Made by a program: the position numbers and the translations under genes
Assembly (NCBI RefSeq): GCF_001424385.1
Contig: NZ_LMPO01000001.1
Span: 375,336 to 439,335 of the forward strand
DNA length: 64,000 nucleotides
Direction of reading: 5' to 3'
Origin: Curtobacterium sp. Leaf183
Lineage (GTDB): Bacteria > Actinomycetota > Actinomycetes > Actinomycetales > Microbacteriaceae
Notes under the pieces: model-generated
What the model was told of the DNA's origin: nothing
What the model saw: only the letters and a program-made list of their open reading frames with translations
Database searches by the model: none
Shown: positions 43,857 through 55,109 of the stretch, piece by piece
Layout of the letters: each line of letters starts with the position of its first letter
Position numbering within the stretch: position 1 is the stretch's first letter

Positions 43857-44584
43857 CGCATGGCTCCTTCGGGGTTCTGTCCGTAGACGTTCTGGTAGCG
43901 ATCGAAGAGTCGATCGATGTCTGCTTCCGCGATCGGGACGACCTCGCCGCCCTGCTTCGCGATGTGCACGGTGCGCGCGACGTCCTCGCACATCACCGCG
44001 GCCTTCACGGCGTCCTTCGCGTCCTTGCCGATCGTGAACACGCCGTGGTTCTGCATGAGCACGGCGCGTGAGCGGTGCCCGCTGAGCGTCTCGACGATGC
44101 CGTGCCCGATCGAGTCGTCGCCGATGATCGCGAACGGGCCGACCGGGATCGGGCCGCCGAACTCGTCCGCCATCGCGGTGATCACGCATGGGATCGCCTC
44201 GGCACGGGCCGCCCACGCGGTCGCGTACGTCGAGTGGGTGTGCACGACACCGCCGACCTCGGGCATGTTCCGGTACACGTAGGCGTGCGCGGCTGTGTCG
44301 GACGACGGACCGTGGGCGTTGCCCCAGCCGTCGGCGGGGACGCCGTCCAGGGTGCAGACGACCTGGTTCTCGGGCGTCAGGTCGTCGCTGGACACGCCGC
44401 TCGGCTTGATCACGAACAGGTCGGTGCCGGGGACGCGCTCGGAGACGTTGCCTCCGGTCCAGATGACCAGGCCGTAGCGCACCAGCTCGCCGTGCAGGCG
44501 GGCGACGCGCTCGCGGGTGGCGGCCACGGCCTCCCGGGTGGCGGGGTCGTGGTCGGTCGCGTCCTGCTGGCTCGTGTCGGTCAT
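43853..44584 (-). CDS. araD: L-ribulose-5-phosphate 4-epimerase
   Basis: A 243-residue class II aldolase/epimerase that converts L-ribulose-5-P to D-xylulose-5-P, feeding the pentose phosphate pathway. It shows [26 protein letters not shown], the zinc-binding [13 protein letters not shown] and [11 protein letters not shown], all typical of AraD. It overlaps araB upstream and araA downstream by four bases each. Start ATG 44584. Confidence 0.92.
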   Translation of the reverse strand: MTDTSQQDATDHDPATREAVAATRERVARLHGELVRYGLVIWTGGNVSERVPGTDLFVIKPSGVSSDDLTPENQVVCTLDGVPADGWGNAHGPSSDTAAHAYVYRNMPEVGGVVHTHSTYATAWAARAEAIPCVITAMADEFGGPIPVGPFAIIGDDSIGHGIVETLSGHRSRAVLMQNHGVFTIGKDAKDAVKAAVMCEDVARTVHIAKQGGEVVPIAEADIDRLFDRYQNVYGQNPEGAMR

Positions 44585-46272
44585 CGGGTCGGCTCCTTCT
44601 CGGTCTGGAGGCCCGGCTCGGCTCCGGCCGTCGTCTCCGGTCCACCGGTGGTGGCGTCGTGGGCGGGGTTGTCGTGGGCCAGAGTCGTCGCGGCGACCGC
44701 CGCCGCCTGCAGGGGCAGGCCCGCGCGGAAGCGCTCGAGGTACGCGCGGAACCCGGCGACGTCGCGCCCGTCCGGTTCGGCCACGTGCACGCTGTCGCTC
44801 GCGAAGACGCGGTCGGCCAGGTAGCGCGTCAGGTCGGTGTCGGCAGCGTGCGCCAGGTAGGCCGCGAGGACCGCGATGCCCCAGGCCCCGCCCTCGCCGG
44901 CGGTGTCCTCGAGGGCGACCGGCACGTCGAGCGCGGCGGCGAGCAGACGCTGGGGCGTGCCCGGTGTCCGGAACAGTCCGCCGTGTGCGGTCATCCGGTC
45001 GACGACGACGTCCTCGCCGTGCAGCACGTCCATGCCGATCGCCAGGGTCGCGAACGCTCCCTGCACCTCGGCCCGCACCAGGTTGCCGAGCGTGAACCGG
45101 CCGTCGGGGCTGCGGACGAGCACGGGGCGGCCGTCGGCGACGCCGGTGACGGGTTCCCCCGCCAGGTAGTTGTAGGACAGCAGGCCGCCGGCGTCCGGGT
45201 CGGCTTCCTCTGCCTCGGCGAGCAGCGTCGCGTAGACGTCGTCGATGTCGATCGCCGGGCCGCCGGTGCGTGCTCGTGCCGCTTCCGCGAACCGTGCGAA
45301 CACCCGGGCCCAGGCGGCGACCTCGCTCGCGCCGTTGTTGCAGTGCACCATCGCCACGGCGTCGCCGGCGGGTGTCGTGACCACGTCGAGTTCCTCGTGC
45401 GGGGTCGTGAGCGGGCGTTCGAGGACGACCATCGCGAAGATGCTCGTGCCGACGCTGACGTTGCCGGTCCGGGGCGCGACGGCGTTCGTCGCGACCATGC
45501 CCGTGCCGGCGTCGCCCTCGGGCGGGCACAGCGGCACGCCGGGCTCGAGCGTGCCGGTCGGGTCCAGCCACGCGGCGCCGTCGGGGGTGAGCGCACCGGC
45601 GTCCTGGCCGGCGGTGAGCACCTCGGGGAACAGCTCGCGCACGGACATCCCGATCAGGGCGTCGGCGGTCCCGGTCATGGCGGTGTCGTAGTCGTCCGTG
45701 GCGGGGTCGATCGGGAACATGCCGCTGGCGTCACCGACCCCCAGGACGTCCCGCCCGGTGAGCCGTCGGTGCACGTACCCGGCGAGCGTGGTCACGCTGG
45801 TGACCTCGGCGACGTGGGGCTCCTCGTCGAGGACGGCCTGGTACAGGTGCGCGACGGACCACCGGAGCGGGATGTTCGCGCCGAGGCGTGCGCTGAGTTC
45901 CTCGGCGGCCGGGCCGGTCGAGGTGTTGCGCCACGTGCGGAAGGGCACGAGCAGCTCGCCGGACGCGTCGAACGCCAGGTAGCCGTGCATCATCGCGGAG
46001 ACCCCGGCGGCGCGGAAGGTGGTGGGTCGGAGGCCGTACTGCGACTCGACGTCGGCGACGAGTGCGGCGTAGGCAGCCTGCAGTCCGGTCTCGACGGACT
46101 CGAGGGAGTAGGTCCAGCGCCCGTCGACGTAAGCGTTCTCCCACTCGTGGTCGCCACTGGCGACCGGGCGGTGGTCCTCGTCGATGAGGACGGCCTTGAT
46201 GCGCGTCGATCCGAGTTCGATCCCGAGGGTCGTGCGGCCGTCCGCGACCTGCTGTCGGCGGTCCTCGTCCAT
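44581..46272 (-). CDS. araB: L-ribulokinase (FGGY family)
   Basis: A 563-residue sugar kinase, first gene of the operon. The phosphate loop [21 protein letters not shown] opens the first FGGY domain; [19 protein letters not shown] and [21 protein letters not shown] mark the second. Adjacent araD and araA make L-ribulose the expected substrate, although the sequence is of the broader FGGY type seen in actinobacterial arabinose operons. ATG 46272 has GGGAGG at good distance. The operon is preceded by two operator palindromes (46313-46346). The C-terminal tail of about 30 residues is Thr/Pro-rich. Confidence 0.85.
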   Translation of the reverse strand: MDEDRRQQVADGRTTLGIELGSTRIKAVLIDEDHRPVASGDHEWENAYVDGRWTYSLESVETGLQAAYAALVADVESQYGLRPTTFRAAGVSAMMHGYLAFDASGELLVPFRTWRNTSTGPAAEELSARLGANIPLRWSVAHLYQAVLDEEPHVAEVTSVTTLAGYVHRRLTGRDVLGVGDASGMFPIDPATDDYDTAMTGTADALIGMSVRELFPEVLTAGQDAGALTPDGAAWLDPTGTLEPGVPLCPPEGDAGTGMVATNAVAPRTGNVSVGTSIFAMVVLERPLTTPHEELDVVTTPAGDAVAMVHCNNGASEVAAWARVFARFAEAARARTGGPAIDIDDVYATLLAEAEEADPDAGGLLSYNYLAGEPVTGVADGRPVLVRSPDGRFTLGNLVRAEVQGAFATLAIGMDVLHGEDVVVDRMTAHGGLFRTPGTPQRLLAAALDVPVALEDTAGEGGAWGIAVLAAYLAHAADTDLTRYLADRVFASDSVHVAEPDGRDVAGFRAYLERFRAGLPLQAAAVAATTLAHDNPAHDATTGGPETTAGAEPGLQTEKEPTR

Positions 46273-46312
46273 GCAGTCCTCCCGAGACTCCGTCGTCCGT
46301 GCCCACCGTCGG

Positions 46313-46346
46313 ATGAGCGCTCACATCCTGGCACGTGAGCGCTCAC
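46313..46346 (-). promoter_or_regulatory. Two LacI-type operators before araB
   Basis: ATGAGCGCTCAC (46313-46324) and GTGAGCGCTCAC (46335-46346) are palindromes whose centres are 22 bases apart, two helical turns. The second is the same symmetric sequence as the ideal E. coli lac half-site pair GTGAGC/GCTCAC. The first lies about 41 bases before the araB start. The same palindrome sits in the promoter of the ChvE-type importer at 51032-51043. Confidence 0.8.
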
Positions 46347-46469
46347 TCTCGCAACGCGCCGCGCGCGTCGTGGCGACGCGGACGGTTCGGGGCGTCCGGT
46401 GGCCTTGGACGAGGTCGCACGACACGCCGCTCGCGTGCGCCGGGGTTCCACGAGTCGTCGGTGCGCGGG

Positions 46470-46499
46470 CTCGAGATGCCGCAATTGTGGAACCTCGAG
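46470..46499. other. 30-bp near-perfect palindrome CTCGAG...CTCGAG
   Basis: Starts and ends with CTCGAG and is centred on AATT; 12 of 15 positions pair by Watson-Crick rules and one more is a G-T pair. It lies 12 bases after the LacI gene stop (46511, minus strand) and before the araB promoter, so it may terminate the regulator transcript, but it lacks a U-tract and could be a protein site. Confidence 0.6.
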
Positions 46500-46510
46500 G
46501 AGCGACCGCG

Positions 46511-47521
46511 TCAGGCGCCGAGGGTGCTCTCGCGCAGGACCAGGGTCGGGGTCACCGTGGCCGACCGGGCGGCGGAGCCCTCGATCAGGTCGAGCAGGGC
46601 CTGGCCGGCGACGCGACCGAGCTCCTCGAGCCGCAGGTCGACGGTCGTCAGGGGCGGCCGACTCGCCAGCGCCATCACGTCCCAGTCGTCGAAGCCCGCC
46701 ACCGCGACGTCGCCGGGCACGGAACGCCCGAGCTCGCGCAACCGGTCGCACACGCCGCGCGCGATCTGGTCGGACCCGCACACGATCGCGTCGATGCCGC
46801 CCTCGCCGCGGTCCAGCACGTCGACCGCCTGGCGCCCCCAGCGCTCGGACCACTCCCCGTACAGCGCGGGCCCCACGAGCGCGGACCCGAGCGCACGGGT
46901 CGCACCGTCGACCCGTCGGGTCGCCGACCGGGCCCACGCGGGTCCGGTCACGATGGCGACGCGCCGGCGCCCGAGCGTCAGCAGATGGGACGCGACGAGC
47001 GCCGCCCCGTGCTCGTCGTCGAGGGTGACGGAGACGTCGGCCGGGTCGGTCGACGGCGTGAACGCGTACACGACGGGGATGTCCACGTCGATGGGTGGCC
47101 GCGGGTCGGCGGACCGCCCCGTGACGATGATCCCGTCGACGCGCCGGGCGACGAGAGAGCGCAGGTAGTGGGACTCCCGTACGTGGTCGTCACGGGTGTC
47201 GCACAGCAGCACGGCCATCTGCCCGGCCGACAGCACGTCCTCGGCACCGAGCAGCACGGGGATCGAGAACCGCCCGAACGAGTCCGTCGTGATCATGCCC
47301 ACGGTGTACGACCGGCCCGACGACAGTGCCCGTCCGCGGGCATCGCCGACGAACCCGAGCTTGGCCGCCGCCGCGCGCACCCGAGCCCGGGTCTCGTCGC
47401 GCAGCTGCCCGGTGCCGTTCAACGCCTTCGACGCCGTGCCGATCGAGACGCCGGCGAGCGCCGCCACGTCGGTGATGCGCACCGGGTCGGACCCGGGCCT
47501 GCCGGATCGTTCGAGCGTCAC
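46511..47521 (-). CDS. LacI-family regulator next to araBDA
   Basis: A 336-residue LacI protein. GTG 47521 is chosen because AAAGGAG lies six bases upstream; the frame is open 17 codons further but without support. The helix-turn-helix has recognition helix SIGTASKALNG, distinct from the regulator at 49905 (SHQTVSRVIN). The sugar-binding domain runs about 65-330 with the usual ending. It sits between araB and a GH127 gene, so an arabinose-related effector is likely. Its operator is probably the GAAACCGTTTTC site in the gap to GH127, rather than the GAGCGCTC palindromes (inference from the recognition residues). Confidence 0.85.
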   Translation of the reverse strand: MTLERSGRPGSDPVRITDVAALAGVSIGTASKALNGTGQLRDETRARVRAAAAKLGFVGDARGRALSSGRSYTVGMITTDSFGRFSIPVLLGAEDVLSAGQMAVLLCDTRDDHVRESHYLRSLVARRVDGIIVTGRSADPRPPIDVDIPVVYAFTPSTDPADVSVTLDDEHGAALVASHLLTLGRRRVAIVTGPAWARSATRRVDGATRALGSALVGPALYGEWSERWGRQAVDVLDRGEGGIDAIVCGSDQIARGVCDRLRELGRSVPGDVAVAGFDDWDVMALASRPPLTTVDLRLEELGRVAGQALLDLIEGSAARSATVTPTLVLRESTLGA

Positions 47522-47621
47522 GGCAACTCCTTTCCGCCTGTCCGTCGTGGCCACGATCATACGATGAACCACCGGATCGGCTCTTGCGGACCGATCGGGG
47601 GTGTCGTAGCGTCATCCAGCA

Positions 47622-47633
47622 GAAACCGTTTTC
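47622..47633. promoter_or_regulatory. Candidate LacI-type operator between LacI and GH127
   Basis: GAAACCGTTTTC is a palindrome with one mismatched pair around a central CG, in the 197-base divergent gap between the LacI gene (start 47521) and the GH127 gene (start 47719). It differs from the GTGAGCGCTCAC sites and suits autoregulation by the adjacent LacI protein. Confidence 0.5.
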
Positions 47634-47718
47634 CGCAATTGCCGCTCGGCAGTGCGAACTCGACGAGGGCATCGCGGCCCGAAGCTGGCCGTGGCGTCCG
47701 ACGCAAGCAGGAGACACC

Positions 47719-49701
47719 ATGACGACCACGCTCGCCACCGACAGCCGCGCACACACCGCGACCCCGGTCCTCCCGACCGCCGAGGCGCACCTGACCCTCC
47801 GGCCGCTCCCCGCCGACGCCGCCCGGATCACCGGTGGCTTCTGGCACCTGCGTCAGGAGCGGAACGGGCGCGACGCCGTCCGCGACGGGTACCGCCAGCT
47901 CGAGGCGGCCGGCAACTTCCGGAACCTGCGCATCGCGGCGGGGACCGAGCAGGGCGAGGCCGTCGGGCCGATCTTCATGGACTCCGACGTGTACAAGTGG
48001 CTCGAGGCCGTCGCCTGGGAGCTCGGACGCGAACCGGCCGACGACCTGCGGGAGCTCCAGCGCGAGGTCACCGCGCTCGTCGCAGCAGCACAGGCCGACG
48101 ACGGCTACGTCGACTCCGTGCAGCAGGTCCGCTTCGACGGCGCCCGGTACACGGACCTCAAGTGGAGCCACGAGATGTACTGCGCGGGGCACCTGATGCA
48201 GGCCGCCGTGGCACAGTCGCGGGCGACGGGCGACACCGCGCTGCTCGACGTGGCGATCCGGAACGCCGACCACCTCGTGCGCACCTTCGGCGACGGCGCC
48301 GACCAGGTCCGCGACGTCGACGGCCACCCGGTCGTCGAGATGGGACTCGTCGAGCTCTACCGCGAGACCGGCACGCGCGCCTACCTCGACCTGGCGCACT
48401 GGTTCGTCGACGCCCGCGGGCACGGCATCATCGAGCGCGCCGGCGGCGAGCCGACCTACTTCTCGGACCGGGTCCCGAGCCGCCAGGCCACGACCGTCGA
48501 GGGCCACGCCGTCCGCGCCGTGTACCTGGCCGCGGGCGCGGTCGACGTCGCGATCGAGACCGGCGACGCCGAACTGCTGGCGGCGAGCGAGCGCCAGTTC
48601 GCCGACATGATGGCGACCAAGGCGTTCATCACCGGCGGACTCGGCGCGCGATGGGACTTCGAGGCGTTCGGCGACCCGTACGAGCTCCCCACCGACCGCG
48701 GCTATGCCGAGACCTGCGCGGCGATCGGGGGCGTGCAGTGGGCGTGGCGGCTGCTGCTGGCCACGGGCAGGCCCGAGTACGCCGACGCGGTCGAGCGCCT
48801 GCTGTACAACGCGTTCCTGCCGGGTGTGAGCCTGGCGGGCACCGAGTACTTCTACGTGAACCCGCTGCAGCACCGCGACCACGCGCACGCCGACGAGAAC
48901 CGCTCCCCCGCGCACGGGCGCCGCGGCTGGTTCGACTGCGCGTGCTGCCCGCCGAACATCATGCGCACGTTCGCGAGCCTGGACGGCTACCTGGCCACCG
49001 CGACCGACGGCGGCCTGCAGGTGCACCAGTACGCGACGGCTGACCTCGGCGCCGTCAGCGTCGAGACCGGCTACCCGCACGACGGCACGGTCCGCGTGAC
49101 GGTGACCCAGGACGGCCCGCTCGCCCTCGGGCTGCGGGTCCCGGCCTGGTCCGACACCACGACGGTCACGTTCGACGGCTCCGAACAGCACCCGGAACCC
49201 GGCACCGTGCACACCATCGAACGCGACTGGCACGCCGGCGACACGGTCGAGCTCGTGTTCGACACCACCCCGCACCGCTTCGTCGCGGACGCCCGGATCG
49301 ACGCCGCCCGCGGGCAGGTCGCGATCGAGCGCGGTCCGCTCGTCTACGCGGTCGAGCAGCCCGACCAGGACGGCTTCACCGTCGACGACCTGACGATCGA
49401 TGCGGAGGCGCCGATCACCGAGGAGCAGCGCGACGACCTGCTCGACGGCGTCGTCACCCTGCGGGTGCCGGCCCATGCGCCGGCCGGGCACGAGCAGGCA
49501 TCGTGGCCGTACCGCCGTCTCGACGCGGCGCCCGGTCCGGGAGGCTCGGCTGCAGCCCGCACCGCGACCAGCGCCGACGACGTGACCGGTGGCGGCGGGG
49601 CCGAGCCGGCCCTCCGTCCCGTCACGGCGGTCGCGATCCCGTACTACGCCTGGGCCAACCGCGGTGCGGTCCCGATGCGCGTCTGGCTCCCGCTGGCCTG
49701 A
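47719..49701 (+). CDS. GH127 beta-L-arabinofuranosidase
   Basis: A 660-residue cytoplasmic (alpha/alpha)6-barrel hydrolase releasing beta-linked L-arabinofuranose, such as from hydroxyproline-rich plant glycoproteins or beta-arabinooligosaccharides. Glu331, Cys333 (YAETCAA), Cys409 and Cys410 (WFDCACCPPN) match the zinc-ligand/nucleophile set of HypBA1 (Glu338, Cys340, Cys417, Cys418); Cys409 would be the nucleophile. GH127 enzymes use a Zn-held cysteine, a rare mechanism. ATG 47719 has a GGAG six bases upstream. A stretch of about 50 residues near the C-terminus (GPGGSAAARTATSADDVTGGGG) is a low-complexity insertion. Confidence 0.88.
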   Translation: MTTTLATDSRAHTATPVLPTAEAHLTLRPLPADAARITGGFWHLRQERNGRDAVRDGYRQLEAAGNFRNLRIAAGTEQGEAVGPIFMDSDVYKWLEAVAWELGREPADDLRELQREVTALVAAAQADDGYVDSVQQVRFDGARYTDLKWSHEMYCAGHLMQAAVAQSRATGDTALLDVAIRNADHLVRTFGDGADQVRDVDGHPVVEMGLVELYRETGTRAYLDLAHWFVDARGHGIIERAGGEPTYFSDRVPSRQATTVEGHAVRAVYLAAGAVDVAIETGDAELLAASERQFADMMATKAFITGGLGARWDFEAFGDPYELPTDRGYAETCAAIGGVQWAWRLLLATGRPEYADAVERLLYNAFLPGVSLAGTEYFYVNPLQHRDHAHADENRSPAHGRRGWFDCACCPPNIMRTFASLDGYLATATDGGLQVHQYATADLGAVSVETGYPHDGTVRVTVTQDGPLALGLRVPAWSDTTTVTFDGSEQHPEPGTVHTIERDWHAGDTVELVFDTTPHRFVADARIDAARGQVAIERGPLVYAVEQPDQDGFTVDDLTIDAEAPITEEQRDDLLDGVVTLRVPAHAPAGHEQASWPYRRLDAAPGPGGSAAARTATSADDVTGGGGAEPALRPVTAVAIPYYAWANRGAVPMRVWLPLA

Positions 49702-49709
49702 CGCGCACG

Positions 49710-49840
49710 GTGCGAGGTTCCGGACACGGTGCGACCCTCGCACGGTGCTCGCTCCCCGGGCCGTGCGAGGTTGACCGCTCGGTGCAGGGAACCAGCCTCG
49801 CACCAGGCGATCAAGCCCGCACGAACCGCGAACCTCGCAC
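49710..49840. repeat. GTGCGAGGTT-family intergenic element, copy C
   Basis: Lies in the 203-base gap after GH127, before the convergent LacI gene. GTGCGAGGTT at 49710-49719 and 49763-49772, inverse AACCTCGCAC at 49831-49840. It shares an exact 20-mer with copy A (2490-2509) and the segment GTGCGAGGTTGA...GGTGC.GGGAA.CA with copy B. Further GTGCG/CGCAC words continue to about 49890. Confidence 0.75.
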
Positions 49841-49904
49841 CGTGCGCAGCACGCACGAACCGCGAACCGCGCACGGTGCGCAGCAGCCGCAGCCGCAGCA
49901 GCGC

Positions 49905-50942
49905 TCAGGCGCTGCGCCGCACCACCAGCTCGGGCTGCAGCAGGATCTCGTCGAGCGGCTCGCCCTCGACCAGAGACCTGGCCGTGGCGAGCACCTGCTC
50001 CCCCATCGCCTTGAAGTCCTGGCGCACGGTGGTGAGGGGCGGGGTGAAGTGCGCCGCCTCGGGGATGTCGTCGAAGCCGAGCACCGCGATGTCGTCCGGC
50101 ACGCGCAGCCCGTCGTCCGCGAAGGCGTGCAGGACCCCGAGCGCCATCTGGTCGTTCCCGCAGAACACCGCGTCGACCGCGGCGGTGTCGAGCGACCGGG
50201 CCGCGGCGAACCCGCTGCCCGGTGTCCAGTCGCCGTCGAGCACCAGGGGTTCGACCCCGGCCGCGGCCATCACGTCCAGGTACGTGGCGCGTCGGACCTC
50301 GGCCTCCTGCGAGACGCTCGGGCCCGTGATGTGCACGATGCGCCGATGCCCGCGGTCGAACAGGTGCTGCATCGCCATCCGGGTGCCGGCGGCCTGGTCG
50401 ATCGCGACCGCGGCGACGGTGGGCAGCCGCTCGGCGCGACGTGCGTCCCGCTGCACCGCGTTCGACACGACCACGGGCACACTGACGGGCACGGTCAGCG
50501 ACGCGAGCGAGTCGAGCACGCGGTTGTCGGCGGCCACGAGCACGACCGCGGCGACGTCCTGGGCGAGCAGCGTGGTCAGCGCGTTCGACAGGTCGTTCGC
50601 GCGGGGGTCGTCCGGCAACGTCGAGAGCAGCACGTGGTAGCCCGCCCGACGAGCCGCACGTTCGAACCCGATCGCGGTGCTGGACGGTCCGTAGAGCGCG
50701 TCGCCCGCTGTCACCAGTCCGAGGGCCCTGCTGCGGCCGCCGGCGAGCGCGCGGGCCGCCGCTCGCGGCCGGTACCCGAGCTCCGTGACGGCGGTCGTCA
50801 CGCGGGAGCGGAAGTGGTCGCGGACCGTCGGGTCCCCGTTGATCACGCGGGAGACGGTCTGGTGGGAGACCCCGGCGCGCTCGGCGACGTCGAAGATCGT
50901 CGGGGCTTTGCGCCCCTTGCTGTTCGCCGCCGTGGTCGTCAC
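49905..50942 (-). CDS. LacI-family regulator of the arabinose importer (probable)
   Basis: A 345-residue LacI protein divergent from the ChvE-type importer. Recognition helix SHQTVSRVIN closely matches E. coli LacI (SYQTVSRVVN), including Gln18 and Arg22 positions that read GTGAGC half-sites. The matching palindrome GTGAGCGCTCAC is found in its own divergent promoter (51032-51043) and in front of araB, so both units are probably its regulon. The effector-binding domain has the normal length. GTG 50942 lacks a strong ribosome site. Effector is presumably arabinose or arabinofuranosides. Confidence 0.85.
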   Translation of the reverse strand: MTTTAANSKGRKAPTIFDVAERAGVSHQTVSRVINGDPTVRDHFRSRVTTAVTELGYRPRAAARALAGGRSRALGLVTAGDALYGPSSTAIGFERAARRAGYHVLLSTLPDDPRANDLSNALTTLLAQDVAAVVLVAADNRVLDSLASLTVPVSVPVVVSNAVQRDARRAERLPTVAAVAIDQAAGTRMAMQHLFDRGHRRIVHITGPSVSQEAEVRRATYLDVMAAAGVEPLVLDGDWTPGSGFAAARSLDTAAVDAVFCGNDQMALGVLHAFADDGLRVPDDIAVLGFDDIPEAAHFTPPLTTVRQDFKAMGEQVLATARSLVEGEPLDEILLQPELVVRRSA

Positions 50943-51002
50943 GGGGCAACCGTACCGCTCACGCGGATTCCCGCAACGGCGCGGACATCCCCATGTCCTG
51001 AG

Positions 51003-51056
51003 TTGACACCGCGGTACACAACGCCCAAGATGTGAGCGCTCACTCCGAGCGATCAC
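51003..51056 (+). promoter_or_regulatory. Importer promoter with LacI operators
   Basis: TTGACA (51003-51008) with a weak -10 CAAGAT 17 bases downstream. GTGAGCGCTCAC (51032-51043) covers the likely start region, and a degenerate copy CCGAGCGATCAC (51045-51056) follows with centres 13 bases apart. The strong palindrome is identical to the one before araB. Confidence 0.65.
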
Positions 51057-51132
51057 ATCTCCGACAACGGCACAGCAGCCGAAGTCACACAGCTCACGTC
51101 GATGTCGACGTGACAGGAACAGAGGTACTTCG

Positions 51133-52266
51133 ATGATGAAGCGCAGGATCGTCGCGGGCGTCGCCGCCCTCGGCATCGCCATCGCACTCGCCGGTTGCTC
51201 CGCCGGTGGCCGTGGTTCCGACGCCGGCAGCGGCAGCGGCTCCACCGACAACAAGGGCGCCCTGGTCGGCGTCGCCATGCCGACCAAGGTGTCCGAGCGC
51301 TGGATCAAGGACGGCAACGCCGTCAAGAGCGACCTCGAGGACGCCGGCTACAAGGTCGACCTCGAGTACGGGGACAACAAGGTCCAGCAGCAGGCCCAGC
51401 AGGTCAGCAACATGATCACCAAGGGCGCGAAGGTCCTGATCATCGCGTCGATCGACGGTGGCGCGCTCTCCGACCAGCTCGACGCCGCCGCGAAGGCCGG
51501 CATCAAGGTCATCTCCTACGACCGCCTGCTGACGGGCAACAAGAACGTCGACTACTACGTGTCGTTCGACAACGAGAAGGTCGGCGTCGACCAGGCCACC
51601 AGCCTGCTCACCGGCCTGGGCGTCGTCGACTCCGACGGCAAGAAGACCGGCAAGAAGGGCCCCTTCAACATCGAGGTCTTCGCTGGCTCGCTCGACGACA
51701 ACAACGCCGGGTTCTTCTTCAACGGCGCCATGGAGACCCTCAAGCCGTACATCGAGGACGGCACGCTGAAGATCCAGTCCGGCCAGGACCAGCTCTCGCA
51801 GGCCGCGACGCAGCAGTGGGACCCGGCGACCGCCAAGGCCCGCATGCAGAACCTCATCGCCAAGTCCTACTCCGGTGGCGAGACGCTGAACGGCGTCCTC
51901 TCCCCGTACGACGGTATGTCGATCGGCATCATCTCGGCCCTGCAGGGTGCCGGCTACGGCAGCAGTGACCGTCCGCTCCCGATCGTCACCGGTCAGGACG
52001 CCGAGGCCGCTTCGGTCAAGTCGATCATCGCCGGTCAGCAGTACTCGACCATCTACAAGGACACGCGCAAGCTCGCCAAGCAGTCGGTCACCATGGCCGA
52101 GGACCTGCTCACCGGCAAGAAGCCCGAGGTCAACGACACGAAGAGCTACGACAACAAGGTGAAGGTCGTCCCGACCTACCTGTTCCAGCCGACCGTCGTC
52201 ACGAAGGACAACTACAAGGAAGTCCTCGTCGACAGCGGCTACTACACCGAGGCCGACCTCAAGTAG
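51133..52266 (+). CDS. chvE: ChvE-type multiple-sugar substrate-binding lipoprotein
   Basis: A 377-residue periplasmic-binding-protein-like sugar receptor. The lipobox is LAGC at about residue 20, so it is a lipoprotein, unlike Gram-negative ChvE, which is periplasmic. The start of the mature part, [24 protein letters not shown], and [17 protein letters not shown] match ChvE/GguA-system binding proteins for arabinose, galactose, xylose and glucose. ATG 51133 (or 51136) follows GAGGTACTTCG. A 21-bp perfect hairpin separates it from the ATPase gene. Arabinose is the likely ligand from context. Confidence 0.87.
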   Translation: MMKRRIVAGVAALGIAIALAGCSAGGRGSDAGSGSGSTDNKGALVGVAMPTKVSERWIKDGNAVKSDLEDAGYKVDLEYGDNKVQQQAQQVSNMITKGAKVLIIASIDGGALSDQLDAAAKAGIKVISYDRLLTGNKNVDYYVSFDNEKVGVDQATSLLTGLGVVDSDGKKTGKKGPFNIEVFAGSLDDNNAGFFFNGAMETLKPYIEDGTLKIQSGQDQLSQAATQQWDPATAKARMQNLIAKSYSGGETLNGVLSPYDGMSIGIISALQGAGYGSSDRPLPIVTGQDAEAASVKSIIAGQQYSTIYKDTRKLAKQSVTMAEDLLTGKKPEVNDTKSYDNKVKVVPTYLFQPTVVTKDNYKEVLVDSGYYTEADLK

Positions 52267-52279
52267 GTCCTGCCCATCT

Positions 52280-52327
52280 GACGGACAGGAGGCGCGGTGC
52301 CGGCCCGCACCGCGCCTCCTGTCCGTC
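52280..52327 (+). terminator. Perfect 21-bp hairpin between SBP and ATPase genes
   Basis: Arms at 52280-52300 and 52307-52327 (GACGGACAGGAGGCGCGGTGC and complement) around a 6-base loop; it begins 13 bases after the SBP stop. Within an importer operon such a hairpin may cause partial termination or protect the upstream mRNA, giving more SBP than ATPase. Same arm family as 23395, 30899 and 2641. Confidence 0.75.
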
Positions 52328-52367
52328 TCCACCAGCGCGCACGCGCGCACGACGGAAAGGCGTCCAC

Positions 52368-53904
<1,537 letters not shown>

Positions 53905-53918
<14 letters not shown>

Positions 53919-55086
53919 GTCCGCCGCCAGCTACCTCACCGGGCAGCTCCGACAGATCGGCCTGTTCATCGCGCTGATCGTCATCGTCGTCTTCTTCCAG
54001 GTGACCACGAACGGCATCACGCTGGCCCCGATCAACGTCTCGAACCTGATCGTCCAGAACAGCTACATCCTGATCCTGGCGATCGGCATGGTGATGGTCA
54101 TCATCGCCGGCCACATCGACCTGTCCGTCGGGTCCATCGTCGCCTTCACGGGCGCCATGGCCGGCGTCATGATCACCCAGTGGGGCATCCCGTGGCCGAT
54201 CGCCGTGGTGCTCTGCCTGGTGCTCGGTGGCCTGGTCGGCGCATGGCAGGGCTTCTGGATCGCCTACTTCGGGATCCCGGCGTTCATCGTGACGCTGGCC
54301 GGCATGCTCGCCTTCCGCGGTGCGGCGCAGATCGTCCTGCAGAACCAGCAGATCTCGCCGTTCCCGACCGGGTTCCGCTCGCTCGGCTCCGGCTTCCTGC
54401 CCACCTTCGGCAGCTCGGGCTACGAGCCGCTCACGATGATCCTCGGCTTCGCGGCCGCGGCGGTCATGGTGGTCGTGTCGATCCGCGGACGCGCCACGCG
54501 TCGGAAGTACCAGCTCGAGAGCGAGCCGTTCGTCTGGTTCATCGTCAAGCTCGCCTTCGGTGCCCTGCTGGTCATCTACGTCGCCCTGCTGCTCGCCAGC
54601 TACAGCGGCACCCCGATCGTGCTGGTCATCCTCGGCCTGCTCGTGGTCGTCTACTCGGTGGTCATGCGCAGCGCGGTCTTCGGTCGCCACGTGTACGCCA
54701 TCGGCGGCAACGCCCTGGCGGCGCAGCTCTCCGGCGTGAAGACGAAGCGGGTCACGTTCCTGCTGTTCGTCAACATGGGCGTCATCGCGGCGCTGGCCGG
54801 CGTGGTGTTCACCGGGCAGCTCAACCTGGCGGCACCGGGCGCGGGCAACGGCTTCGAGCTCGACGCCATCGCCGCGGTGTTCATCGGCGGCGCGGCCGTC
54901 ACCGGCGGCATCGGCACGGTGCCGGGCGCGATCATCGGTGGTCTCATCATCGGTCTGCTGAACAACGGCATGTCGATCCTCGGTGTCGGCACCGAGTTCC
55001 AGTCCCTGATCAAGGGCCTGGTGCTGCTCGCAGCCGTCGCGTTCGACGTGTTCAACAAGCGCCGGGCGGCGTCCGCGCGCAAGTAG
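53905..55086 (+). CDS. mmsB: Sugar ABC transporter permease (MmsB/GguB type)
   Basis: A 393-residue permease with about ten helices. [15 protein letters not shown] motif appears as [20 protein letters not shown], and [29 protein letters not shown] matches the CUT2 (ribose/xylose/galactose) permease signature. It ends in a basic tail. The long N-terminal half distinguishes MmsB/GguB proteins from shorter XylH-type permeases. It completes the importer, and a 24-bp hairpin follows. Confidence 0.88.
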
Positions 55087-55109
55087 GCACGTTCGCACCG
55101 CACCGCACC

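Noticed and set aside
49860..49905. Separate GCAGCC microsatellite before the LacI stop
   Set aside because: Only a few irregular units of a codon-like pattern at the edge of the GTGCGAGGTT element; not distinct enough to call.
47557..50949. 1130-codon minus-strand frame across GH127, the repeat element and the LacI gene
   Set aside because: It runs antisense through GH127 and out of frame through the repeat and the real LacI gene; a shadow frame due to high GC.
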